Virus record (IMG/VR): IMGVR_UViG_3300044808_000088
Span: 1 to 34,529 of that record
Strand: one strand, 5' to 3'
From: a virus
Length of the DNA: 34,529 nucleotides
The notes beneath the pieces were generated by a model. It was not told where the DNA came from. It worked only from the letters and a program-made list of their open reading frames with translations, and searched no databases. Each line of letters starts with the position of its first letter. Positions within the stretch are counted from its first letter, which is position 1. A program made the position numbers and the translations under genes. Positions 1 through 6,731 of the stretch are shown here, piece after piece.

Positions 1-1638
1 TTGGGGCAGACACTGAAGGAGTGGACGAGAACACCGACATTAGATGAGGTTGAGGCTGAGAGTTGGAAGCGGCTCTTTATCGAGGAGGACGAAGATTTAT
101 TGTCACTCGGTATGTCTCAGGAATCCGGCGACCAGTGGGTAACGCAGGATGAGCGCGAGAATCATTTCTGGGTACTCGGTTCAACTGGCGAGGGTAAAAG
201 TCGTTTTCTTGAGTATCTTATTCGTAAGGATATTGACCGTCTGTATGCAGACAGAGGAAAACCCAAAAACGAACGCCGCTCTTGCTCACTGTGCTTCATA
301 GACCCGACCCCGAACGGAGCAAATGCGTATAATGTACTTAAGTACGCCTCCTCCATTGGATTTAAGAAAATATTCCTGATTGACGCTCACCAGATTGCAG
401 TGAGGGGAAAAGTTCCGCCCATCAACCCATTTAATTACAATAAAAGCTATGTCGTTGATTCAGTGGATTACTTGAAAGACGCTTTCCGTGTTCTGTTCGA
501 GGTTGAGGATGAATCGAGAACAGCCGTTATTACCACCTATTTGACCTCAGTTTTGACGATTCTGCATTATGCGGGGCTAACCCTGCGGGAACTCATTTAC
601 TACACGCTGCCTTTCGACAAGACTATTGATTTAACGATTGATTATAAATTCTACCGTGAGCAGATTGCAGATATGGTAAGGGCTAAAATGACGGAGCCGG
701 ATTTCCCACGCCAGATGAAGCCGATCCTTGAAAAGCATTTAGCCGAGATTGAATTCGCCTTCAAAAACATCCCCAATTTTACTAAAGAGTTTGGCTCGAC
801 CGCGCGGCGTATCAATACAGTCGTTAATAACCCGAATTTATCCTTAATATTTGGACATCGGAAAGGAGTAAATTTCGATAAATTAATTTCCGATGGCTGG
901 GTAATTTTGGTAAATGCCTCCACAGGCAGCGGAATGGGTAAGCTCCAAACGAGGCTACTTGCGACAGTGATCGTTAATCAGATAATCGAAACGATTGAAA
1001 GGCTTCGGCATCAGGGCTTTAATAAACCGTATTATCTGTATTTGGATGAAGCAGAACAATATGCCACTGATAAATTGATAGAGGTACTTGATACTAAACG
1101 GAATATCAAATTACGGATGATTCTTTCCAACCACTATCCGAGCCAGTTCAAGCCAAAGATCATGAAATCGGTGCAAAGCCAAACGAAAACCCAGATTGCT
1201 TTTTATGTGCAGGATAATAATGAGCGTCGTGATGTTGCCAGCCAGTTTTATGGCGGCGACCTGAAACCCAATGACGTTGAATACGCCTTGCGCCAGCAGC
1301 AGAAGCGGCAGGCAGTGATGAAGATAGGAAAGCGCGGTTCAGTGATCGCCAAGACTCATGATGTTCTCGATGCGCCACGAAATAAAGAATTCTTACACGA
1401 ACTTTTAAGCAGTAATAATTATGCCCCAATAAATGAAATCTTAGACGACTATGAAAACCGATTCCCTAAGTCCGAGCGAGAAAATTCTGTACGCCCTGCA
1501 TCTGGCAAAGTATCTCACCGCAAACCAGCTATGCCGACTGATGCACCCCCAGAAGTACAAGGAGAACCAGAACCGGATATACAACCGAGTGATAAAAAAC
1601 CTCCAAAGACTGGGACAAGACGGACTATTAAATTCTAA
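1..1638 (+). CDS. VirD4/TraG/HerA-like DNA-translocating ATPase (T4CP-like)
   Basis: 545 aa from a TTG codon at the first base of the window, so the true start may lie upstream. Walker A GSTGEGKS is at residues 60-67 and Walker B, YYLYLDEAEQ, at about 344-353. The order and spacing fit type IV coupling proteins or HerA-like ATPases that move DNA or recruit a relaxosome. No transmembrane segment is visible N-terminal to Walker A, so this is either a soluble form or an N-terminally cut gene. The last 62 residues, after the fold ends, are rich in P, K, E and S and overlap the next gene out of frame by 188 bases. Its partner is the replication-relaxation protein just downstream. The ATPase assignment is firm; role in conjugation, plasmid transfer or phage DNA handling is inference. 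Confidence 0.82.
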   Translation: MGQTLKEWTRTPTLDEVEAESWKRLFIEEDEDLLSLGMSQESGDQWVTQDERENHFWVLGSTGEGKSRFLEYLIRKDIDRLYADRGKPKNERRSCSLCFIDPTPNGANAYNVLKYASSIGFKKIFLIDAHQIAVRGKVPPINPFNYNKSYVVDSVDYLKDAFRVLFEVEDESRTAVITTYLTSVLTILHYAGLTLRELIYYTLPFDKTIDLTIDYKFYREQIADMVRAKMTEPDFPRQMKPILEKHLAEIEFAFKNIPNFTKEFGSTARRINTVVNNPNLSLIFGHRKGVNFDKLISDGWVILVNASTGSGMGKLQTRLLATVIVNQIIETIERLRHQGFNKPYYLYLDEAEQYATDKLIEVLDTKRNIKLRMILSNHYPSQFKPKIMKSVQSQTKTQIAFYVQDNNERRDVASQFYGGDLKPNDVEYALRQQQKRQAVMKIGKRGSVIAKTHDVLDAPRNKEFLHELLSSNNYAPINEILDDYENRFPKSERENSVRPASGKVSHRKPAMPTDAPPEVQGEPEPDIQPSDKKPPKTGTRRTIKF

Positions 1639-2191
1639 ATCCTATGGGCTGGGCAAGCACAAGCTCTGGAGTTTAACCAAAAATTCAATCATTAAAGACC
1701 TTGGATATGAACCTCCGAAAGCGGAGATTCATACTCTGTTTTTTGAACATGAATTGATGCGCGGAGAGGTGTTCGTATCGCTTGCACTGACAGGAGAAGT
1801 CATCGAATGGATAGGGGAAGGCGACCAAAAAAGCGGATTTCGCCATGACGGGATGGCTCGGTTCGTGGATGATAAATTCTATTTTGAGATCGAGCGCGGC
1901 AACCAAGCACCCGTTAAATTGCGCGAGAAAATCGCCCGATATGTAAAGCATTTCAGAGCCACTAAAGAGCCATTTTATTCGATATGGATTGTCCCAAATT
2001 CAGATATGATGATGACCGTTTTAGAGCTTTTTGAGGAATTTAATTTGCCAACTTTCTACTATGTGACGCTGTTTGACGATTTCATTCAAGACCCTCTAAG
2101 CGCAAAACTTACAGCTAGAACTATGTCCAATACGCTGTCGGATTACCTGTCTAAACATCTTCCAACCGATGCGACAGAATCAGAGGCGTAG
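1451..2191 (+). CDS. Replication-relaxation family protein (winged helix plus nuclease-like domain)
   Basis: 246 aa. Residues 5-60 look like a winged helix (SPSEKILYALHLAKYLTANQ followed by a basic helix), a usual N-terminus for the replication-relaxation family. The C-terminal half carries FRHDGMARF near 130 and FYFEIERGN near 143, followed by a Lys in REKIARY. This D, E-x-E, K pattern fits the (D/E)xK-like core of that family. The family is found on plasmids and mobile elements, commonly next to TraG-like ATPases, as here. The start lies 188 bases inside the ATPase gene in another frame and has no clear SD, so translation probably depends on the upstream gene. Catalytic activity is not established. 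Confidence 0.75.
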   Translation: MKTDSLSPSEKILYALHLAKYLTANQLCRLMHPQKYKENQNRIYNRVIKNLQRLGQDGLLNSKSYGLGKHKLWSLTKNSIIKDLGYEPPKAEIHTLFFEHELMRGEVFVSLALTGEVIEWIGEGDQKSGFRHDGMARFVDDKFYFEIERGNQAPVKLREKIARYVKHFRATKEPFYSIWIVPNSDMMMTVLELFEEFNLPTFYYVTLFDDFIQDPLSAKLTARTMSNTLSDYLSKHLPTDATESEA

Positions 2192-3009
2192 AAGCCAATG
2201 GTTGCCGATGTTTACGGGCGTTCACAGAGGATGACTAAATACAGTTTTTCCCAATCCTAGCGTTTCGCAATACGCCTTCATGTTATTTCGGCATAAGGCT
2301 AAGTTAAAGTGTGACAATTTTGTTTGTGTGAGTGAGTTTGTTTTTAGTTTACATTCGGTTTGTGAATGGTAACTAAGTTGGGTGGTTCGTTGTTTTGTGT
2401 TTGTTGTTAAATTGTCTAAAGCTAAAGTTTGATAGTTCTACCAATTTTGGAGAGAGTTGGAGAGTTCTGGTAGTTATCAGGTTCAGTGTGAAACTAAATG
2501 GATTGGGTTCGATTGTTTCATAGATTGATAGCTGGTTTCTGGAGGTGCTGAGTCTAAGGATTCTGTCAAGAGAGAAGACAGAAAGAGAGAGAATTTTTAA
2601 ATTGTTCCCGACCTTGACTAATGCGGAGCCTGTCAGCTTTTTGGAATCCCGTAATTAAGATGAAAGGTTTCTATGAAGTATCTTTGTTTGCATTGTGAGA
2701 GAACAGTGTATGAAGCAGTGATTGAGTATGGCTGTATGATTTGGGTGTTGGTTGATTTGCTTCGTTTCTTGTTCTAATTGAGATTGTTTAATTACTTTCA
2801 TCTTATGGTCTTTTAATTGTAGCTGACATCCACATAAGTAAAGGTGCTGCCTTCAATAACCCTAAAGCCGATTTGTAATGCTGTATGATTATGATAGGGA
2901 GATTGCTTCTGTCTTGGATGCCAAAGGCACGTCTGTATGGGCTAAATGCTTGCTGTCGCTAGATTAGCGGAAGTAGCAGGAGCAGTCTTTCCATTAAGAA
3001 AACCGCTGA
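2192..3009. other. Long mostly non-coding region, C-poor on the + strand
   Basis: About 800 bases with no ORF of normal length on either strand. From about 2305 to 2440 the + strand is rich in T and G and almost without C. It contains several short inverted repeats: GCCTT/AAGGC near 2273-2298, CTACCA/TGGTAG around 2437-2474, and CTGTC/GACAG near 2566-2584. No promoter or known RNA family was recognised. Position after a replication-relaxation gene makes an origin or transfer-initiation region possible, but no iterons or known nick site were seen. Confidence 0.5.
2673..2777 (+). CDS. Possible 34-aa micro-protein with CxxC
   Basis: A short ORF inside the otherwise empty region. It starts MKYLCLHCERTV and ends in a hydrophobic stretch, WVLVDLLRFLF. 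An AAAGG five bases before the ATG is a plausible SD. The CLHC pair resembles half of a zinc knuckle, a theme among the small proteins here. With only 34 codons, chance cannot be excluded. Confidence 0.3.
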   Translation: MKYLCLHCERTVYEAVIEYGCMIWVLVDLLRFLF

Positions 3010-3020
3010 TTAGGCGGTTT
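2998..3020 (-). terminator. Terminator of the leftward micro-protein operon
   Basis: Stem AAACCGC (3000-3006) / GCGGTTT (3014-3020) with a 7-base loop. Read on the minus strand it is followed by TTTTCTT. It overlaps the last codons of the gene at 3010, as expected for the end of the leftward operon. The + strand side is also T-rich (CTTTATTT), so it may work both ways. Confidence 0.7.
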
Positions 3021-3162
3021 CTTTATTTAGTTCAGGATCACCATTACAGCATAACCAACATTGTTTAGGTTCGTGATTTTCTGATTTGATTTTATTACAG
3101 TGAATACAAGTTTGATATTTGCATTCATAGGGATGGAAGTCATCCGAAGTACATATATTCAT
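3010..3162 (-). CDS. 50-aa cysteine-rich (zinc-ribbon-like) protein
   Basis: MNICTSDDFHPY... with Cys at 4, 14, 19, 22, 35, 38 and 39, including CIHC and CWLCC. The CxxC...CxxC pattern suggests a small zinc ribbon. It is the last gene of the leftward cassette, and its stop codon lies in the operon terminator. The start, TTATAAAAAAATG, has no SD but the A/T-rich leader seen in the rest of the cassette. No function is recognised; nucleic-acid or protein binding would be typical for such a fold. Confidence 0.6.
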   Translation of the reverse strand: MNICTSDDFHPYECKYQTCIHCNKIKSENHEPKQCWLCCNGDPELNKETA

Positions 3163-3255
3163 TTTTTTATAAGTTAATAATTAGCGTTGTAACCATGTTT
3201 TCCTGATCCTAAGTTTGAGGAAGGCACAGAATACAGGCGGTTTAGTGAAAAGAGG

Positions 3256-3435
3256 CTATTTGTTTAATTCTCTGTCGTAAATATAGTTTGTCATTTCGTG
3301 AATTAGTTCCTGTTCAGATAGTTTTACGTCTAAATGTTTCTTTTTGGCAAAGTGCCATTTGAGTTGGTCTAGTCGTTGCTTGTCTTTGTTATAAGCTCGC
3401 ATTGTTCCGGTTTTGTTGAGTTCTTTAGTGTCCAT
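3256..3435 (-). CDS. 59-aa putative ribbon-helix-helix protein
   Basis: MDTKELNKTGTMRAYNKDKQ... The stretch TMRAYNKD could form a beta strand, followed by two amphipathic helices (RLDQLKWHFAKKK and SEQELIHEMTNYIYDREL). This is the size and order of Arc/CopG-type ribbon-helix-helix DNA binders. Inside the leftward cassette it is the only candidate transcription regulator and could be autoregulatory. There is no SD; the leader is A/T-rich. The fold assignment is by pattern only. Confidence 0.5.
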   Translation of the reverse strand: MDTKELNKTGTMRAYNKDKQRLDQLKWHFAKKKHLDVKLSEQELIHEMTNYIYDRELNK

Positions 3436-3450
3436 AGTGATTTTTAATTA

Positions 3451-3687
3451 TTAAGCGTAGGTTAGTTCTCCATCTTCATTTCGTTTAATTAAGATTGGAG
3501 AGCTGATAGGTGAAAGTTCGTCGTTGAGTTTCATAGCCTTTAAGGCTTCATTGATTTGATAGGCAGTTTCTTGGTCAAGCTCTGGATAATTGAGTAATAG
3601 AAATTCTAAGGCAGGACGAGGCAGGGTTACAGTTGCCTCTTGCTCTTGTTTGAAATCGTTGATTTTATCGTTTTGTGGGTGTGACAT
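3451..3687 (-). CDS. 78-aa hypothetical protein, leftward cassette
   Basis: MSHPQNDKINDFKQEQEATV... A charged N-terminus is followed by a predicted helical segment (ALEFLLLNYPELDQETAYQINEALKAM) and an extended tail. No transmembrane segment or known motif. The start context AATAAATATATG has no SD and matches its neighbours. It is spaced 4 bases from the next cassette gene upstream. Function unknown. Confidence 0.6.
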   Translation of the reverse strand: MSHPQNDKINDFKQEQEATVTLPRPALEFLLLNYPELDQETAYQINEALKAMKLNDELSPISSPILIKRNEDGELTYA

Positions 3688-3691
3688 ATAT

Positions 3692-3859
3692 TTATTGTGT
3701 TGATTGATTAAAGTTTAAGTCTCTGGCAGATGTGCCATGAGGTTTGTTTGAATAGCCGTGTTTGTCGCTGATATGAGTTTTAGCGGGATTGTCCCAGCAG
3801 GGACCAAATGATAGAAAGCATACTTGTTGCTCTTTTTTGGTTTTGTGTGAGTGAGCCAT
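3692..3859 (-). CDS. 55-aa hypothetical protein, leftward cassette
   Basis: MAHSHKTKKEQQVCFLSFGP... It is hydrophilic, rich in His, Lys and Asn, with two Cys (14 and 21) and GPCWDNPAK in the middle. The start TTATAAATATATG lacks an SD but shares the motif of three other starts in the cassette. It lies 4 bases from both neighbours, so co-transcription is very likely. No family recognised. Confidence 0.5.
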   Translation of the reverse strand: MAHSHKTKKEQQVCFLSFGPCWDNPAKTHISDKHGYSNKPHGTSARDLNFNQSTQ

Positions 3860-3863
3860 ATAT

Positions 3864-4052
3864 TTATAAATTATTTGATTTAAGGATTAAATGAGCGATT
3901 AGTACGACCGAGAGAAACCAACCGCTAAGGATTGCTATTTTGATTGTTACAGGTAATTTACGAGGGTGCTTTTGTGAGCAGTATTTAAATGGATTGTTAT
4001 CGTGGACGTGAGTACCGTCAGAAAAGGCGGTATAGATTGGGATTTTGTTCAT
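3864..4052 (-). CDS. 62-aa single-pass membrane protein, leftward cassette
   Basis: A soluble N-terminus (MNKIPIYTAFSDGTHVHDNN) is followed by a basic patch (KHPRKLPVTIK) and one hydrophobic helix, IAILSGWFLSVVLIAHLIL, ending in a short charged tail. It looks like a small inner-membrane protein. The start AATAAACATATG again lacks an SD. Early phage micro-proteins of this kind often act on the host envelope or on superinfection, but nothing here proves that. Confidence 0.5.
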   Translation of the reverse strand: MNKIPIYTAFSDGTHVHDNNPFKYCSQKHPRKLPVTIKIAILSGWFLSVVLIAHLILKSNNL

Positions 4053-4063
4053 ATGTTTATTGG

Positions 4064-4168
4064 TTATTTGGTGTTATCTGGTGTTTCGTCACAGTCAAGG
4101 CACATCCCGTCTATTTGGCTGATACGTTCGTGATTGCAATACCAATCCTTACCTTTTGTGGGCTTCAT
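4064..4168 (-). CDS. 34-aa zinc-knuckle-like protein, first gene of the leftward cassette
   Basis: MKPTKGKDWYCNHERISQID..., with Cys11, His13, Cys23 and Cys26 as possible zinc ligands (YCNH and CLDC). A longer frame begins at 4246, but that start coincides with the -35 box of the promoter and would precede the transcription start. The internal ATG at 4168, in the context CAAATATATG, is therefore preferred. Predicted leader about 43 bases. No family recognised. Confidence 0.5.
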   Translation of the reverse strand: MKPTKGKDWYCNHERISQIDGMCLDCDETPDNTK

Positions 4169-4217
4169 ATATTTGTGGGTTTTCCGCCGTGAGGCTTTAA
4201 GTTCTTTATCTACACTA

Positions 4218-4246
4218 ATTGTAGCAGTTGAGGCAAATGCTGTCAA
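4218..4246 (-). promoter_or_regulatory. Near-consensus sigma70 promoter of the leftward cassette
   Basis: On the minus strand the -35 is TTGACA (4246-4241), followed by a 17-base spacer and -10 TACAAT (4223-4218). This is a perfect -35, ideal spacing and one mismatch in the -10, the best promoter in the window. Transcription should start near 4211 and read the six small genes down to the terminator at 2998-3020. Confidence 0.85.
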
Positions 4247-4293
4247 GTGTGTTTCTGTGGATAAGTCTTGTATTCGCAGCAGTTAGCAGAAAA

Positions 4294-4302
4294 TGCTATA
4301 AT
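4294..4302 (+). promoter_or_regulatory. Extended -10 promoter for the rightward small-gene operon
   Basis: TGCTATAAT is a full extended -10 (TGnTATAAT), 27 bases before the ATG at 4330. No good -35 is visible, as is common for extended -10 promoters. It is divergent from, and about 50 bases away from, the leftward promoter, so the two early operons probably share a control region at 4218-4302. Confidence 0.65.
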
Positions 4303-4329
4303 GTAAGAAAGCCATTAATCTTGTAATTT

Positions 4330-4506
4330 ATGGATAAATCTCAAATGACAGATATGCAGGAAATGGTTCATATCATTTCGATATTTAAAAGTCTTTATTT
4401 ACGAAGTCCCTCACAGTTAGAAGTCAGTGCAATTTTAAAGGGACGGAAACTCGCTCGTATTCCTCAAAAAGAATCAACTAATAATCAATTAACATTAATA
4501 AAATGA
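4330..4506 (+). CDS. 58-aa hypothetical protein
   Basis: MDKSQMTDMQEMVHIISIFK..., a short helical N-terminus and a basic C-terminal half (ILKGRKLARIPQKES). It ends in ATGA overlap with the next gene (TGA at 4504-4506, ATG at 4503), which suggests translational coupling. First gene behind the extended -10 promoter. Its leader is A/T-rich without SD. Function unknown. Confidence 0.55.
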   Translation: MDKSQMTDMQEMVHIISIFKSLYLRSPSQLEVSAILKGRKLARIPQKESTNNQLTLIK

Positions 4507-4901
4507 AGCAATATATGCTCACCGAAGCGGATATTGAACTCAATCCGCAACTTGAAGCCAAAGTAGGCGACAAGGTTGACCAAAGAGATGTTCTCTATCC
4601 GGTTATTCCGGCAGATTTCGTTGGAGGAGAAGCAGATAATATTCTGCGCCATGCAAACAGCCCTCATTACGCTAATAACCGTATTAACGTAATGGACGGC
4701 AAAACTCTTATCAAAACGTATTCAGGCGACCGGGACGGTACAAACTGGAAGAAACACGCCGAGTTGTATGCTCAAATCAACGGCTATACCTTGGAGGCTT
4801 ACAATCCAAAGCTTGATGTAGTGGATTTAGACAATCAGGAAATTGACGACTCCAAGCCTAAGAAAAAGAAATCGCCAGCTAAAAAATCAACTAAGAAATA
4901 A
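4503..4901 (+). CDS. 132-aa hypothetical protein with lysine-rich tail
   Basis: The body (residues 1-112) is acidic to neutral, with GDRDGTNWKKHAELYAQI in the middle. The last 18 residues are almost all Lys, Pro and Ser (PKKKKSPAKKSTKK), a nucleic-acid-binding type of tail. It is coupled by ATGA overlap to the gene before it and lies 3 bases from the gene after it. No domain recognised. A DNA-associated phage protein is plausible but unproven. Confidence 0.6.
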   Translation: MKQYMLTEADIELNPQLEAKVGDKVDQRDVLYPVIPADFVGGEADNILRHANSPHYANNRINVMDGKTLIKTYSGDRDGTNWKKHAELYAQINGYTLEAYNPKLDVVDLDNQEIDDSKPKKKKSPAKKSTKK

Positions 4902-4904
4902 TTT

Positions 4905-5093
4905 ATGAAAACGGCACAAGACCACAAACCCAAAAAACCAACAAAAGCAGAGCTTGAATCAATGCAAAAGCAACTTGAGGCAGAGCAATTAAGGCAAGCC
5001 GAATTTATTCAAAAATATAACGCTCTTGTTCAGGAATACGGTTATCAAATCATTCCTCAAATCAGTGTTATAGCTCAGAAAGTAAGCAAATAA
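4905..5093 (+). CDS. 62-aa coiled-coil hypothetical protein
   Basis: MKTAQDHKPKKPTKAELESM... A basic N-terminus precedes a heptad-like helix (ELESMQKQLEAEQLRQAEFI), then YNALVQEYGYQIIPQISVI. Similar short proteins ending in YGYQI-type motifs are common in phage small-gene clusters. Start follows the previous stop after 3 bases and has no SD. Function unknown. Confidence 0.6.
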   Translation: MKTAQDHKPKKPTKAELESMQKQLEAEQLRQAEFIQKYNALVQEYGYQIIPQISVIAQKVSK

Positions 5094-5095
5094 TC

Positions 5096-5485
5096 ATGAA
5101 AACGACACCTCATTTACATGACGTTGATCTAAAGATTGGCGGCTCTATCATCGGAACAGCTCAAGTAATGGCAACCAGTTCAAAGGAAGCAGCAGAAATT
5201 ATAGGAGAAAAACTGACACTCAATGCCAGTAAGTCTTATGGAAAAATAAGCCCTCGTACTAATGGCGTATTAATTAATAACAATAAAATCATGAACGAAA
5301 AAGAAACTTCACATGAATCAATCGAAGAAGAACGAGAAAACTCAACCGTTACTGCTATGCACGAAGTAACTCCAGAAGATAAGGAAACCCAAGAAGGTTT
5401 GGAAGATGTCGAAGTCGGAGAAGTCGTGCCGATGTCCCCTGCATCAGCAGAACAAGACAAAGGTTTGCGCCCAGACTTCGTATAG
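5096..5485 (+). CDS. 129-aa hypothetical acidic protein
   Basis: Residues 1-65 look folded (beta-rich DVDLKIGGSIIGTAQVMA, then SKEAAEIIGEKL). Residues 66-129 are a long acidic, probably disordered tail rich in Glu, Ser and Pro. It is the last gene of the small rightward operon and starts 2 bases after the previous stop. No family recognised. Confidence 0.6.
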   Translation: MKTTPHLHDVDLKIGGSIIGTAQVMATSSKEAAEIIGEKLTLNASKSYGKISPRTNGVLINNNKIMNEKETSHESIEEERENSTVTAMHEVTPEDKETQEGLEDVEVGEVVPMSPASAEQDKGLRPDFV

Positions 5486-5496
5486 TTTGTTTATAG

Positions 5497-5538
5497 GTGG
5501 GAATAACGAGGAAAACCATACGGACTCTGTGTTCCCAC
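5497..5538. other. Hairpin with 7-bp stem after the small rightward operon
   Basis: GTGGGAA (5497-5503) pairs with TTCCCAC (5532-5538) around a 28-base interior, 12 bases after the operon stop codon. There is no T run, so it is not a standard terminator. A second small hairpin, GGCA/TGCC, follows near 5563-5573. It could stabilise the 3' end of the mRNA or be a small structured RNA. Confidence 0.35.
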
Positions 5539-5617
5539 TCATTTAGCAAATTATAAAAGAAACAGGCATACTGCCAGCACCGGCAAAAAAGTCTAAAACA
5601 TTGGCATGGAGGGCTGC

Positions 5618-5740
5618 TTACCATAATGACATCCATTCGATTTTAAGGAGTTTGAAAATGCCGAATAGCATCAATGCCAGCAACGTAATTTTAATTACGA
5701 AAAACTCAATCCAATCAAAAATCTGTTTGTACTTTTCCAT
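5618..5740 (-). CDS. 40-aa membrane micro-protein, leftward
   Basis: MEKYKQIFDWIEFFVIKITL..., then LALMLFGIFKLLKIEWMSLW. One long hydrophobic helix with Lys at both ends and aromatic residues at the interface. Leader AATTTAAATCGTTATG has no SD, like the other leftward small genes. It lies alone in the gap before the terminase genes, opposite in strand. Length alone is weak evidence, but composition is clearly membrane-like. Confidence 0.45.
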   Translation of the reverse strand: MEKYKQIFDWIEFFVIKITLLALMLFGIFKLLKIEWMSLW

Positions 5741-6188
5741 AACGATTTAAATTGTAGTTTTAAAAATTGCTCTAATTTGTAGAAAATTCACCTTACTTTC
5801 TACAAATCAGCACGATTTACCGTGCTATGTTTCTGCTCAGTATGCATATTTGTTTCCGACGTTTATAGTTGAAAGTTTAAAAAAAACCAACTATAAAAAT
5901 TTGGAAAAATATGCTAAGTAGCCTCTCCACAAAATCAGTATGCGTACTTGAAAATCCTAAATAAACTTGTTTTTTACTCTGAAAAACAAGTGGGAATATT
6001 CTCCTGAATGTGTATTTACGCTTTTACTTATAATCAAACAAGTACTATTTGTAGGTGAATCAGTACTAGAAATTTCACTCAAAATATGGTAGCGACGGTT
6101 CATACCAGCGAGTATCTATAAATTTCAGGGATTTAAGAAGTGCGAATTTCAACAAAAAACGCAGTTCTAAAAAGCTAAAAAATATGCT
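5741..6188. promoter_or_regulatory. Palindrome-rich non-coding region before the terminase genes
   Basis: About 450 A/T-rich bases without a gene. Four inverted repeats lie in a row: ATTTGTAGAAA/TTTCTACAAAT (5775-5785, 5797-5807), AGCACG/CGTGCT (5809-5814, 5821-5826), TTTATAGTTG/CAACTATAAA (5862-5871, 5888-5897) and CTTGTTTTT/AAAAACAAG (5966-5974, 5982-5990). TCAGTATGC occurs twice (5837, 5935). A TATAAT at about 6035 may be a -10 for the late genes. Its place just before the small terminase gene makes a packaging (cos/pac) or late control region likely, but this is inference. Confidence 0.5.
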
Positions 6189-6731
6189 ATGGCAGATGAA
6201 GAAAAGCCAAAATTAAATCCCAAACAAGAACTCTTTTGCAAGCTTTACGCCAGCGATAGAGACTTTTTTGCTAATGGCGTTCAGTCATATATTGAAGCCT
6301 ATGACATAGATACAAACGAACCGGGAGCATATAACGGAGCTAGGGCTAGTGCCTCTAAATTACTAACAAATACTGCCATACTTACTCGAATTAACGAGAT
6401 TTTAGAGCTAGAAGGATTAAATGACGTTTTTGTGGATAAACAGCTTAATTTTTTGATTACTCAAAACGCAGACCTATCAACTAAAGCCCGCGCCATTAAT
6501 GAATACAACAAACTCAAGAGCAGAATTACCGAAAAGAAAGACATTACCAGCGGAGGCAAGCCTATTCCAATATTAATGAACATACCAAGTGTTCCAGATA
6601 ACGACAGCGACCAACAAAATAGCGAAGCTATCAAAACGAATCAAGGCAGTACAGGGTGGGACATCAGCCAGCAAGACAATCTCGATACTCCTCTTATTGA
6701 TTCACTTCAGTCAGACGGACAAAAAGCCTAA
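6189..6731 (+). CDS. terS: Terminase small subunit
   Basis: 180 aa. Residues 8-75 match a small terminase helix-turn-helix region: LNPKQELFCKLYASDRDFFA, an ARASASKLLTN segment and helical ILTRINEILELEGL. The protein would recognise phage DNA and start packaging with the large subunit encoded next. The last 47 residues are disordered-looking (Asp, Gln, Ser, Asn) and overlap the large-subunit gene out of frame by 143 bases. Leader AAAAAATATGCTATG has no SD. Identity rests on the N-terminal pattern and on position. Confidence 0.8.
   Translation: MADEEKPKLNPKQELFCKLYASDRDFFANGVQSYIEAYDIDTNEPGAYNGARASASKLLTNTAILTRINEILELEGLNDVFVDKQLNFLITQNADLSTKARAINEYNKLKSRITEKKDITSGGKPIPILMNIPSVPDNDSDQQNSEAIKTNQGSTGWDISQQDNLDTPLIDSLQSDGQKA

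Noticed and set aside
4064-4246. A 60-codon version of the first leftward cassette gene
   Set aside because: Its start codon lies in the -35 box and upstream of the predicted transcription start; the internal start at 4168 fits the leader motif.
5355-5636. A 93-codon minus-strand ORF
   Set aside because: Mostly antisense to the 129-aa protein gene; composition is not protein-like and the 40-aa membrane ORF nearby is a better leftward candidate.
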